DNA of 64,000 nt from the NCBI RefSeq assembly GCF_963666145.1, contig NZ_OY762614.1:4826501-4890500 (forward strand), written 5' to 3'. The position numbers were made by a program, and so were the translations under genes. This DNA is from an uncultured Desulfobacter sp. Lineage in GTDB: Bacteria; Desulfobacterota; Desulfobacteria; Desulfobacterales; Desulfobacteraceae. The first letter of the stretch is position 1, and each line of letters begins with the position of its first letter. The notes below the pieces were generated by a model, which was given only the letters and a program-made list of their open reading frames with translations, ran no database searches and was not told where the DNA came from. Below, in pieces: positions 26,215-34,961 of this stretch.

Positions 26215-29200
26215 TTATGTGTATGCTTTCTGGGCGGATGTTTCATGAAGGATAGATGCTTTTACCTTTTCAATGCTTTTTAGATAAGAACGGTACAGGG
26301 TCAGATAAAAGGAGAGGGGTCTGGAAAAATTGCCCCCCAGCACGCCGTCCACAAACAGCCTGCTGATGTGATGTTCATGCCGCAGCATGTTCTGGGCCTG
26401 GAAAAAGATGACCTTTTCTTCGGGGGTCATGTCGGATACCACACGGATCAATGAGGACTGGGCCCGGGGCAGATACATCCAGAAATAAAAAAGATCCAGG
26501 GAATTGATGATGATCAGCATGGCCAGATCCCGGACTTCAGAGTTTTTGTTATCTAAAAGCATGCTTGAATTTTCCAGAATATTGAGCTCTTCGGTTTCCG
26601 GGAACAGCATGATCAGTTTTGAATAAATATCAAACAGCTCGGAGATTTTTTGACGGATATTTTGTTTTCGCAGCCGTGTGTATACAGACCTGTCAGCCGC
26701 GGCTTCAATGAATCCTGCCACAATATCCGACGCCCCTTTTGAAATGATGGCTGCCCATTTTTGCAGGATTCCGTTAATGTTGGGCACATTCAAAAAACCT
26801 AAACCCGCACCGATACCTGCACTGAGCACAACGGCAACAGGAATGGAAAGAATGCTTCTGAAAAAATTGCCGGCCACAGCCCCTTTGGGCAGTCCTCTGA
26901 AAAAATTATGGGTGGAAAGATAAATACCATTGGCAAGACCCATGACGCTATAGAGCATCACGGGGCCGTTATCAATGGTAATTCCCAGGGTGTTGTCCAA
27001 AAGAAGGGTTTTAACCAGAAAATCCAGCAGCGGCACGGAAAATCCGGTGAACAAAAGAGAATCTGCGAATCTGTCCCAGCTGACATAGTCATTCCATTTT
27101 AAACGGGACGCCCTTCGAATACCGCCGCCGCCGATCACCGACTGTATCACATTTCTTATGCCGGTGATGCCAAACCAGATCGTCGCTCCAAAATAGGCTA
27201 AAAGCCACCAGTCCTTGGTCAGCATGAAGCACAATTGGGCGGGAATAAATCCCACGAAAATTTTAATGAGATTTTTAAGCGGGGACTTCAGGTATTTAAA
27301 CGATCTTTCCGGCTTGGCATTTTCGTCAGGGGTTTCGGCAATATTCATTTTGGGGACCATTAACGCCGACCGGCCCAGGGTCACCAGATTTCCCTGGGAA
27401 GCGGGGTGAAGCAGAAAAAATTCAGGAATCCATTTCTTTTTTTTGCTGGATAGCAGATGGGCTATGCCCGGTATCCAGGCAATGGCGCCGGAAATAGAAT
27501 CTGGTGGCGATGCGATGGTGCACAGGCTGGTTTTTACCTCAACAGGAAGGCGCAGCCTGTCGCTGTCTTCTTTTTTGATTTTTTGTCGAACCTTAAAGGG
27601 CAGGGTATTGATCACGGCAAAGCCCATGCCGTGATGCCCGGGTTTGCCCGTGGAGTCCGACCCGATTCTCAATTGGATCGGCCGGGCGTCAAACATGTGC
27701 TTGAATTCGTCAATGTCGTTGAGGATCACGGACAGCGCCTTCAGTCGGTCTTCTTTTGAGTCGGCGTCCTCCTGTTTTTGCACATCAGCGATAATTTTTG
27801 AAATAATGCGCTTTAATTTTAGAATACTTCCCTGATTGATCGCCGCCTGCAATTCATTGACGCAACGCATGACTTCGGTGTCAAAGGGATTGTATTTTTT
27901 TAGATTGATAATCTCAATTCTGGCGATCTTACCGTCGCTTTCATACAAGAGTTCAAGCACATCTTCCGGGCCTATTCTGTCCAGATTCAGGGTGATTCGA
28001 AAATCGTCCAGAAGATCGTCAAGTTGGTTTAACAACGTGACAAACGGCACACATAGCCTTGGCGGTGCATCATCGCCTTTTTCTTTCACATAGCTGAAAA
28101 GCCCTGTGAAAAAGTTTGCGGCATCAAGGTATTGGTCTAGAATGTCGCCGGCCATGAAATTGTTCATCGTTTTGGCGAGCTGGTCAAGTTGCGTGCGAAT
28201 CTCCGGGGAAGTCTCCTCTTCGCCTTTTAAGCGAGAAATTTCAATCTCAAAGGCCTTAAGCACTTTTGAATGAATAAATTCACCGAGATATTGAAAGCTT
28301 GGCTGACCCGGGCCGACAAAATCGAGAAATTCTTCCGCCGCCACAGGCGTCATGGTAATACCAAGATCCCGGCACAATTCAACGCGTCCCGACGAATTGA
28401 ATCTGTCCAGCAACAGATAAAGATAATTTTCCTGGAATTTTTCTAGGGCCTTGCCCTGTTCCATGAATTGATTCACTTCAGGTTTTGCAAGAAAGTTTAA
28501 AAAGGATTCAAGGTTTGGCAGTCCCCTGGAAACCCAGATAATAGAGATATATCCATCCCGGTGAATGGGCCAGAATTCAACACCGATTCTCAGATCTATT
28601 TCCATGATTCTGGCCGCTTCAATGAGTTCCAGTGCGCATCGGGGTTCAATATAGTGGTAGTAAATCACACGCAGTCTTCGAATTCCTTTGATCCAGGCAT
28701 CCATGATCAGGTGCGTGGCACTTTTCCTGCCCGACGTGTTGGCATCGTGAACGTGGTCGTCAAAGGTGATCTGATTCCATTCTTCGGGCATTTCAAGCAG
28801 ACGGTAGTGGTCAAGCAACTGCCGGATAACCCTGGGTTTGCCGAATGCCGCGATTCTGAAATCATGGGCCAGTTTAAGCTGATGATCAAACTGACCTTTT
28901 GCCCGAACCAGGTCTTTCATGATCTGCAGCAACACCCTGGCGGTATTTTTGGGCATGGGACCGCCGACAGTGTCCACAAGATCGTCCTTAAGACCCGACA
29001 GGGCTTCAAGGCGGCTTGTGATATCACCGCTTTCAATGGATTCGATCAGATTGATAATGGAATATGCTGCGCGAAGGCCCCGGGATTCTGCAAGTTCCTT
29101 GATGCCCAACGGGTGGAAAAAAGGATATAACAGTTTGCCTGTGTATCCCAGTGTTTTGGGTTCGTTATACACCGAGTTTACAATCTCAATGAGCTTGTAG

Positions 29201-29241
29201 TCCCGCCGGTCAAAAAAAATAGAATCCATGGCCCGCCGCAT
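26215..29241 (-). CDS. large membrane protein of unknown function (1008 aa)
   Basis: A 1008-residue protein I cannot name. Residues 1-560 are soluble and mostly helical, with an intriguing TFDDHVHDANTSGRKSATHL stretch (about 165) and RVIYYHYIEP, somewhat like the HxH motif of PHP-type metal hydrolases. Residues about 640-850 contain several hydrophobic, glycine-rich segments (KIFVGFIPAQLCFML, LLAYFGATIWFGITGI, VAVVLSAGIGAGLGFL), so the protein is membrane-embedded in its second half. The C-terminus is helical again. There are ATGs at 29241 and 29226; the second has GGCGGG upstream. It is a single-gene unit. A fold search would be the way to a function. Confidence 0.8.
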   Translation of the reverse strand: MRRAMDSIFFDRRDYKLIEIVNSVYNEPKTLGYTGKLLYPFFHPLGIKELAESRGLRAAYSIINLIESIESGDITSRLEALSGLKDDLVDTVGGPMPKNTARVLLQIMKDLVRAKGQFDHQLKLAHDFRIAAFGKPRVIRQLLDHYRLLEMPEEWNQITFDDHVHDANTSGRKSATHLIMDAWIKGIRRLRVIYYHYIEPRCALELIEAARIMEIDLRIGVEFWPIHRDGYISIIWVSRGLPNLESFLNFLAKPEVNQFMEQGKALEKFQENYLYLLLDRFNSSGRVELCRDLGITMTPVAAEEFLDFVGPGQPSFQYLGEFIHSKVLKAFEIEISRLKGEEETSPEIRTQLDQLAKTMNNFMAGDILDQYLDAANFFTGLFSYVKEKGDDAPPRLCVPFVTLLNQLDDLLDDFRITLNLDRIGPEDVLELLYESDGKIARIEIINLKKYNPFDTEVMRCVNELQAAINQGSILKLKRIISKIIADVQKQEDADSKEDRLKALSVILNDIDEFKHMFDARPIQLRIGSDSTGKPGHHGMGFAVINTLPFKVRQKIKKEDSDRLRLPVEVKTSLCTIASPPDSISGAIAWIPGIAHLLSSKKKKWIPEFFLLHPASQGNLVTLGRSALMVPKMNIAETPDENAKPERSFKYLKSPLKNLIKIFVGFIPAQLCFMLTKDWWLLAYFGATIWFGITGIRNVIQSVIGGGGIRRASRLKWNDYVSWDRFADSLLFTGFSVPLLDFLVKTLLLDNTLGITIDNGPVMLYSVMGLANGIYLSTHNFFRGLPKGAVAGNFFRSILSIPVAVVLSAGIGAGLGFLNVPNINGILQKWAAIISKGASDIVAGFIEAAADRSVYTRLRKQNIRQKISELFDIYSKLIMLFPETEELNILENSSMLLDNKNSEVRDLAMLIIINSLDLFYFWMYLPRAQSSLIRVVSDMTPEEKVIFFQAQNMLRHEHHISRLFVDGVLGGNFSRPLSFYLTLYRSYLKSIEKVKASILHETSAQKAYT

Positions 29242-29607
29242 CAGAAAACCGCCTTTGTGTAAATTTAATACCTGTCAAAAATCCGGCCTTTTATTAGCTT
29301 TTGATTGGCATTCTAATGATTTTTTTTAATCAATGCCATATTTTTTCATGGGCAAAGTTGTGCCGCCGGTCATAGAGAATGCTGCATCAGATGTTGGAGG
29401 AATCAGCCCATCCTGAAAGAATGGAAGGTATTGCACTGATATATAAAGGAATTTAGAATGTGTTTGCCATGCAGTCCATTCTGATTAATTTAGGGTGTCA
29501 CGTTACAGCGTTTACAGACAGTAGCCGGGCGTTGTTTGGTATTTAATTACGCCCGGGGGAAAATTTGATCTTATCATTACAGATTACAATATATGGGTAA
29601 TTAGGCC
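29242..29607. other. intergenic region with two inverted repeats
   Basis: No gene is seen. GGCATT and AATGCC with an inner GATT/AATC pair form a hairpin near 29307-29338. CCGGGCGT (29525-29532) and ACGCCCGG (29549-29556) form a second, perfect 8-bp stem about 50 bp beyond the fmdE-like stop codon. The second may act in 3'-end formation of that gene, but there is no clear U-run. Confidence 0.45.
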
Positions 29608-30228
29608 TTATTCCGGATTCATATCTGCCAGGCAGCCATGGCAAAGTGCGCCGCTGTCTGTCTGGGATAGTTTAGAGGCCATAGTCGGCTCTTTGCACCT
29701 GTCGCACTGAAGTGACGGCTCTATTTTCGCTTTGGGGGGCATGGCGACCGTTATCCCGGTGATGGTGAAAAGGTCTTCCGGTGCCTGGCCGAGAATCTCC
29801 ATAGCCTTTTCCCTGTGAAGTGCCCAGAATTCATCATGGTCCGCCTTGCTGGCTTTGTTTTCCCTGATCCGTTTGATCAATTCCTGATGTCTGGTCCCCA
29901 GCAGCGGTTCAGGATCGTATTTTTTAGCAATGCGAACCCCTTTACCTGAATTTCTGCTGACAAAGGTAAATGCGGTTTTTCCATAATCTTTATAAATGAA
30001 ATTGCCCTTGCCGAATGTGCACCCCGTAATCACCTGGATTGCATCGGTTCCGCAGGCATCCGTTTCGACGATGGCCACAATTTCCTCGTCCTTTGCCCGG
30101 GTCTCCGACATAAAATCCATACCGGTCATGGCTGCCTGGAATCCGTATGCAAGGCCTGGGCATACGTGACCATGGAACGCAACACATTCTTGAAATAATT
30201 TTTGTTTTTCTTCGGACAATTCCGGCAT
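29608..30228 (-). CDS. FmdE-family protein with C-terminal zinc finger
   Basis: A 206-residue protein related to subunit E of formylmethanofuran dehydrogenase. Residues 10-150 carry the family motifs CVAFHGHVCPGLAYGFQAAM and VETDACGTDAIQVITGCTFG, with cysteines and histidines able to bind a metal. Residues 170-205 form a CxxC...CxxC zinc finger (CDRCKEPTMASKL, then ALCHGCLADM) like that of DksA/TraR. FmdE-like proteins are common in sulfate reducers and are often linked with molybdenum enzymes; the exact role is unknown. The start at 30228 follows AAGGAA; the frame extends upstream towards the tRNA, but that part is not coding. Confidence 0.85.
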   Translation of the reverse strand: MPELSEEKQKLFQECVAFHGHVCPGLAYGFQAAMTGMDFMSETRAKDEEIVAIVETDACGTDAIQVITGCTFGKGNFIYKDYGKTAFTFVSRNSGKGVRIAKKYDPEPLLGTRHQELIKRIRENKASKADHDEFWALHREKAMEILGQAPEDLFTITGITVAMPPKAKIEPSLQCDRCKEPTMASKLSQTDSGALCHGCLADMNPE

Positions 30229-30373
30229 TAAAAATTCCTTCTTCAACTGTCTATACATGGTTAAAAGCACATCAGACAGCTTAAAACATATAAAATGATT
30301 GCATGTCAAGGATGAACCGTGGATTTTGGCTTGCAAATCCGTGCACAATAATATATTTTCACATGATTGAAAT

Positions 30374-30460
30374 GCCTGGGTGGCGGAACTGGTAGACGCA
30401 AGGGACTTAAAATCCCTCGCCCGCAAGGGTGTACGAGTTCAATTCTCGTCCCAGGTACCA
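30374..30460 (+). tRNA. tRNA-Leu (UAA)
   Basis: An 87-nt class II tRNA with CCA encoded. The acceptor stem is GCCTGGG with CCCAGGT and one G-U pair. The D-arm contains AACTGGTAGACGC. The anticodon stem-loop is GGGA-CTTAAAA-TCCC with anticodon TAA, a long variable arm follows, and the T-loop is GAGTTCAATTCTC. The 3' half is the likely attachment site of the adjacent integrative element, whose integrase gene ends 23 bp downstream. Confidence 0.97.
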
Positions 30461-30468
30461 CGAATATC

Positions 30469-30504
30469 AAGGCTTTCAGCGTTTAGCTGGAAGCCTTTTT
30501 TTTT
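30469..30504 (+). terminator. tRNA-Leu terminator overlapping the integrase stop
   Basis: AAGGCTTTCAGC (30469-30480), loop GTTTA, GCTGGAAGCCTT (30486-30497) and a run of T residues to 30504 form a strong terminator for the tRNA. The loop contains the complement of the integrase stop codon (30483-30485), so the same DNA ends both genes. Confidence 0.85.
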
Positions 30505-31568
30505 ATGATTTTGGTCATTGTGCCCGAAATTGTGCCCAAACGGCTTTTCAGATAATTTTCCTGCCTTTGGGCGGCAATCATCAAATCATCTTCGCTGACA
30601 ATGTTATATCGCTCAAAAACAGCCCTTGTTTTATGTCCTGAAATCATCATCGCAACTCTTTCCGGAACACCGGATCTAACCATATTTCTGACAGCGGTCC
30701 TGCGCAGATCATGAAAAATATAACCAGGAACACCAGCGGCTTTACATGCCTTTTTCCATGATCCACGAAAATCTTTGATTTTGTCGGTTCCAGCCTTATT
30801 CAAAAAAACGTAAGGCAAAATTTTGTTTTCAATTTTCTGTTTCTCATACTGGTCGTAGAAAACCGTCAGCAACTCGTCATCGAGATATATTGTTCTGCCT
30901 TCCTTATTTTTAGTCGTTCCAATATCCAAACGAACCACCCGTTTCTCCAAATCGACATTGGACCACTTCAGTCCCGTAATCTCGGACACCCGCCAACCGG
31001 ATTTATATCCAAAAGTTGCAACACCTTTCAGATATGCCGGAAGATTGTCCCTTAGCTCCAGAAACTGATCATGCTCAAAAAAACCGGTCCGTACATTGTC
31101 TTCTTCCAGCATCTTGATATGCGGTACCCGATCAACAAGGGGAGGCGTCTGCTGTACGCCAAGATTAAACATACGCTTCAACGCCGCCAACTCACGATTA
31201 ATCGTTGCATTGGCCGCACCATCATCCAAACGGCCCTGGATATACGCATTGATTTTCGGCGTGGTGATGTGCGAAGCACTCATATCTTCAAACGCGGTCG
31301 CCAGGCGCCGAACACTGCGCTCAGCTTTCACCAAGGACCTCTTCTGGTTAATTTTATAATCCCGCAAAAATTCATTAGCCAACTCATCAAACGTTACCCT
31401 GTCAAACAAAACCCCAGGGACTTTACCCTGGGCGACCTCTCCCTCCCTTCTGGCCAGCAACTTTTTAGCGACCATCTGTTTATTGCTCCCGCTGCTTTCC
31501 CGGAAGCTTTTTCCATTGCGGTAGTATTTTATCCACCACGTCTTACCTCTTAAAAACAAAGAACCCAT
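30483..31568 (-). CDS. int: tyrosine recombinase / integrase
   Basis: A 361-residue site-specific recombinase that would insert and excise the element at the tRNA-Leu gene. The N-terminal half has the SAM-like core-binding domain (LANEFLRDYKINQKRSLVKA and following). The catalytic R-H-x-R-Y set is visible: R in GYKSGWRVSEITGLKW, H-x-x-R in FHDLRRTAVRNM, H in MISGHKTRAVFERY, and the nucleophile Y in that same block. Its 3' end reaches the tRNA terminator. The next gene upstream is a small xis-like protein. It looks intact. Confidence 0.95.
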   Translation of the reverse strand: MGSLFLRGKTWWIKYYRNGKSFRESSGSNKQMVAKKLLARREGEVAQGKVPGVLFDRVTFDELANEFLRDYKINQKRSLVKAERSVRRLATAFEDMSASHITTPKINAYIQGRLDDGAANATINRELAALKRMFNLGVQQTPPLVDRVPHIKMLEEDNVRTGFFEHDQFLELRDNLPAYLKGVATFGYKSGWRVSEITGLKWSNVDLEKRVVRLDIGTTKNKEGRTIYLDDELLTVFYDQYEKQKIENKILPYVFLNKAGTDKIKDFRGSWKKACKAAGVPGYIFHDLRRTAVRNMVRSGVPERVAMMISGHKTRAVFERYNIVSEDDLMIAAQRQENYLKSRLGTISGTMTKIIKKKASS

Positions 31569-31642
31569 AAAATTCTCCTATCTGCCTTGACGGGCACAGG
31601 ATAGGTTGGACAAATATAACTGAAAATTGCGCAAAATCAAAA

Positions 31643-31846
31643 TCAATACTGCATTTTATGCTTCTCAATGAACACCTCTAAGTCCCTGCGATCAATCAAC
31701 ATCTTCTTTCCCACCTGAATAAACGGTAGCTTCCCGTCCCAGATTTGACTTCGCCAGAACCACTCCGTAACACCAACGCACTCTACAAGCTCTCTGATAG
31801 AGTACAGACGCTTATTGAAAACTATATGTTTGGATTTGGTCGGCAT
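31643..31846 (-). CDS. xis: excisionase/AlpA-type HTH protein
   Basis: A 67-residue DNA-binding protein with a MerR-like winged helix: RLYSIRELVECVGVTEWFWR, then WDGKLPFIQVGKKMLIDRRD and LEVFIEKHK. This is the excisionase-family (HTH_17) pattern. Proteins of this size directly upstream of an integrase usually steer the recombination direction or control int expression. It lies between int and the relaxase gene, on the same strand. Confidence 0.82.
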   Translation of the reverse strand: MPTKSKHIVFNKRLYSIRELVECVGVTEWFWRSQIWDGKLPFIQVGKKMLIDRRDLEVFIEKHKMQY

Positions 31847-31876
31847 ATTTTATTCTCAAAATTTTTTTGTTAATAT

Positions 31877-33175
31877 TTATCTTCCGTACTCTTCGCCGTA
31901 AAAACGCTGAAAATTTTTATTAAATTTTTTCCAGCTATAATTTTGATTTATCTGTTCGCGGATATATATTCTCCAGGCCTCTTTCTCTTTTGCGTCCTTC
32001 AGTTTTTTTGCCGGTTTTAATTTATACGATTTTTCAACCGGGTAACCGCCTTTGGATAGTTCAAACGGCCCTAAAATTTTTAATCTTCCATGGCGGAATT
32101 TTCCTTTTTGAGGTTCCATGATGATTCCGTTTTCAGCGATTCTCAGGCCGGTTTTTGAAAAAGGGATTGTGGGATTCTTTTTGGTTTTTCCACCAATATC
32201 CTTCAGCACATACCCGGCTCCCCGTGGTCTGACTTCCAGGCCGATCCTTGCCAGTTCTTTATGGAAATCCTGCCAGGTTTCGGACTTGACGGCAGCCTGG
32301 GCAATGAAATTCTTTGATTCCAAAACAAAAGTATTGAAGGATTTTAATCCGGTTTTTGATTCAAAGTCCCTGGCTTTTGGGCTTTCTGGTTTTGGTGTTT
32401 TCTGAAAAAAATCTTTAACGGTATAATCGCCGGTTGTTTTTTCAAAGGCCCCTAAACGATCCTGCAGCTTCTTTTTTGACAGATTTTTATCAAACTCGCT
32501 TATTTTTATATGGTATCCGACCTTTGGTTTATGCCCAATGGCAGCCAAGATACAGCCATTCCCCCGCATTTGTACCGTCAGGCCGTAAACCGCTAAATTT
32601 TTATGGAGGGATTGCCAGTCACGGGCATTGTCGAAGGCTTCTTTGATATCTGACCGGTGTTGCTTTATGTAATCGCTGAACTGCTGTTCAATGCCGCTGT
32701 CAACTTTAAGATTATATTTCTGCTCCAGGAACCGGCATGTTTTGTCCCGTTTATGATAATCGTAATACGGATCATGCCGGGTGAACTTTCCTTTATGAAT
32801 CATATTGTATGCAACGTGCATATGCGGGTTGTCTGTGTTTATGTGTATCCCGCACAGCCGTTGATGATCTTCAAACCCTAAAGATTTGGCGAACTCTTTT
32901 TCGATGTCTTTAAAATCTTCCAGGGACAGCTTTTTAAAATCTTCAGGATGAAAGCTTACCACCAGATGATATGTTTTTTCTTTTGTGGTTCGATTATTAA
33001 GGCCCTGGGTGGCTTTGATTTCATCCATTGCCAGGGCATAATCCTGACCGGCATAACAACCGGCAGTCCATTTTTCGAAAAGCTTTTCACCTTCATGGCT
33101 GGCCCCTGCTATATACAGCCCTAATCGCCGTATACTGTCGTTTCGGGGTTCACAATGAACACGTTTTGATATCAT
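31877..33175 (-). CDS. conjugative relaxase (TraI/VirD2-like)
   Basis: Nicks oriT and pilots the DNA strand in transfer. The histidine triad of MOB relaxases is clear: GIHINTDNPHMHVAYNMIHK at about 110-129. The N-terminal domain (residues 1-180) is the endonuclease. The C-terminal part has two copies of a roughly 45-residue repeat: ARDWQSLHKNLAVYGLTVQM with RGNGCILAAIG, and SETWQDFHKELARIGLEVRP with RGAGYVLKDIG. At 432 residues it is shorter than RP4 TraI. The mobC/traJ-like gene overlaps its start by four bases. The cognate oriT is predicted at 54,070-54,123, at the far end of the element. Confidence 0.92.
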   Translation of the reverse strand: MISKRVHCEPRNDSIRRLGLYIAGASHEGEKLFEKWTAGCYAGQDYALAMDEIKATQGLNNRTTKEKTYHLVVSFHPEDFKKLSLEDFKDIEKEFAKSLGFEDHQRLCGIHINTDNPHMHVAYNMIHKGKFTRHDPYYDYHKRDKTCRFLEQKYNLKVDSGIEQQFSDYIKQHRSDIKEAFDNARDWQSLHKNLAVYGLTVQMRGNGCILAAIGHKPKVGYHIKISEFDKNLSKKKLQDRLGAFEKTTGDYTVKDFFQKTPKPESPKARDFESKTGLKSFNTFVLESKNFIAQAAVKSETWQDFHKELARIGLEVRPRGAGYVLKDIGGKTKKNPTIPFSKTGLRIAENGIIMEPQKGKFRHGRLKILGPFELSKGGYPVEKSYKLKPAKKLKDAKEKEAWRIYIREQINQNYSWKKFNKNFQRFYGEEYGR

Positions 33176-33525
33176 AACGACTGCCTGATTTTAGAGATTA
33201 CTGGAGAAAGATCCCGCTGCCGCGTTTCAATCTCCCGGAGAAGGGTTCTAATTTCTCCGGGAGATACATTTTTAAACCCCCTGGAAATGTAATATTTAAA
33301 GAGGCCTCCAAGTCTGCCCAGGTCCGCATTGACCTTGAGCGCTGAGATAAAAATCCCTTTATCGACCGTGGATTTAACAGCCTTGTCTGTGGCCATCCGC
33401 CGCACATATTCAGACACTGAAAAACCGGTTTGTTCCGCCTGTTGTTTAAGTGTTGCATGCTCTTCAGCCGTGACATAGGATTTTATGCATTTCATGCGTT
33501 TGTTGGCTTTTTTCATTATTGCCAT
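33172..33525 (-). CDS. relaxosome accessory protein (MobC/TraJ-like)
   Basis: A 117-residue protein that would bind oriT and load the relaxase. It shows the ribbon-helix-helix/MobC pattern: RMKCIKSYVTAEEHATLKQQ, AEQTGFSVSEYVRRMA, then ALKVNADLGRLGGLFKYYIS. The stop overlaps the relaxase ATG, so the two are translationally coupled, as in other relaxosome pairs. In RP4, TraJ binds the right arm of the oriT inverted repeat. Confidence 0.88.
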   Translation of the reverse strand: MAIMKKANKRMKCIKSYVTAEEHATLKQQAEQTGFSVSEYVRRMATDKAVKSTVDKGIFISALKVNADLGRLGGLFKYYISRGFKNVSPGEIRTLLREIETRQRDLSPVISKIRQSL

Positions 33526-34154
33526 TCCCAGTGGTTGCTTGATAATTCTTCGGCTATTCGGGCTTGCTCAGTGGTTGATTTCGCATAAATTACATAACAG
33601 TCGTGTTCATCTCCATCTTCATCCTGATATGTCGTTCTGGTTCCCAGGTCCAACCCTGAATAAACAATATCATCGTATGCCGTGAATTCATGATTGATAA
33701 GCGCGTCATAATACCTGCGGCATGACGCAGGTATCTGTGGGTCAACGACCCACATTGAAATTGTTTTGTATTTTTTGTGAAAACCTGACCCTGTGGGAAC
33801 TTTGATCATGACTAAAATCATATTGTTGTTCAGGCTCTCCACCGTGCAGTTGTCCCGGGAATAATCGACAATAACATTAATCAAGCCCTGCATACCCGCT
33901 GCTGAAGAATCCGGACATTTATTTAAAAAGGCCCGCCTGGCGTTTAACGTGTCTGATAATTTTCTGTGCCGGATACTGAAAAAATAGTTCAAGGCCGGGT
34001 TACACTCACCAGGACGGACAGCAGAGGACAGACACAAGATGCTTTCACATGCTAATTTCTGGATATTTGATAATTCAGCCATTGCCGGCGGGGTTAAAGA
34101 AAAAAATAATGCGAACAGGAAAATAAAGTTAATTTTGGGTGTTCTCTTTTTCAT
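33516..34154 (-). CDS. trbM: TrbM-family conjugal transfer protein
   Basis: A 212-residue exported protein with a signal peptide (NFIFLFALFFSLTPPAMAEL). The segment LACESILCLSSAVRPGECNP followed by ALNYFFSIRHRKLSDTLNAR is the TrbM/KikA signature, with cysteines for disulfides. TrbM is a periplasmic accessory of IncP mating, not strictly essential in RP4. It overlaps mobC by 10 bp and the trbB remnant by four. Confidence 0.88.
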   Translation of the reverse strand: MKKRTPKINFIFLFALFFSLTPPAMAELSNIQKLACESILCLSSAVRPGECNPALNYFFSIRHRKLSDTLNARRAFLNKCPDSSAAGMQGLINVIVDYSRDNCTVESLNNNMILVMIKVPTGSGFHKKYKTISMWVVDPQIPASCRRYYDALINHEFTAYDDIVYSGLDLGTRTTYQDEDGDEHDCYVIYAKSTTEQARIAEELSSNHWEWQ

Positions 34155-34626
34155 TTTAAAATCCTTAATTTATGCGTTTCTTCCATCGTTCCTTGATCGT
34201 CTTCAATCACGGCAATATCTTCAATCTTTCGGCCTTGTTTGGTTCTTTTTATGAAAATGACCAAATCAATGGCCTCCTTTATTAAGTCATCCATTGGGCT
34301 GGTTACAGCTTCGGCTATCAATTGCTGAAGCCGGATCAGCCCCCCGGTGCAGGAGTTGGCGTGAACAGTGCAGACGCCCCCTGGATGACCAGTATTCCAG
34401 GCTTTAAGCAGATCTAAAGCTTCGCCACCCCTGACTTCTCCAACGATAATGCGATCAGGCCGCAATCTCATGGTCGCCTTCAACAGATGCTGCATATTGG
34501 TGGTCTGATTTGTCCGCAGCATGACTTTGTTCCTGGACAGGCATTGCAATTCGTTTGTATCCTCAATGATGACAATCCGATCCTCACCCGCAATTTCAGC
34601 CAGTTCCGCTAAAATTGCGTTGGTCA

Positions 34627-34634
34627 AAGTTGTT
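34627..34634. repeat. target-site duplication, left copy
   Basis: AAGTTGTT directly abuts the left terminal repeat at 34635 and is repeated at 34954-34961. It corresponds to the coding bases that follow the Walker A motif of trbB. Confidence 0.92.
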
Positions 34635-34953
34635 GGGCGCATTCCCATTTTCCCGGTCGACTGGATATTTTTTATAACAGCAATTAAATTATTAAGAATC
34701 AAGCAGTTAAGTCAAGCTTAGACATTGTATGTTTTTAACGAAGGCCTTCCGCTGTGCGCTCACCAGATAAAAATTTCAACATAAATTGCCCGAGACACCT
34801 GATTTTCCTTGGTTCTGTGCACCGGGAAAATGGGACTGGAAGGATAATTTTATGATATAACAAGCTGTTTTTATATGTATTGTTGAGCAATTGCTATATT
34901 TCAACGTTTACGGATAATATGCCTAAGCTAACCGGGAAAATGGGAATGCGCCC
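34635..34953. mobile_element. 319-bp non-autonomous inverted-repeat element (MITE-like) in trbB
   Basis: Perfect 23-bp terminal inverted repeats lie at 34635-34657 (beginning GGGCGCATTCCCATTTTCCC) and 34931-34953. An 8-bp target duplication AAGTTGTT flanks both sides. The inside is AT-rich with no transposase. A third, internal copy of part of the repeat (ACCGGGAAAATGGGA) lies at 34821-34835. Multiple terminal repeats of this sort are a feature of IS21-family ends, so an IS21-like element may have moved it; the 8-bp duplication also fits other families. Confidence 0.93.
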
Positions 34954-34961
34954 AAGTTGTT
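34954..34961. repeat. target-site duplication, right copy
   Basis: AAGTTGTT directly abuts the right terminal repeat ending at 34953; it is identical to 34627-34634. Confidence 0.92.

Noticed and set aside
29525..29556. A rho-independent terminator for the FmdE-like gene
   Set aside because: The stem is perfect, but the loop is long (16 nt) and no T-run follows in the minus direction.
34151..34702. An independent small VirB11-like ATPase lacking Walker A
   Set aside because: Its first residues are encoded by the inserted element; it is the 3' part of trbB.
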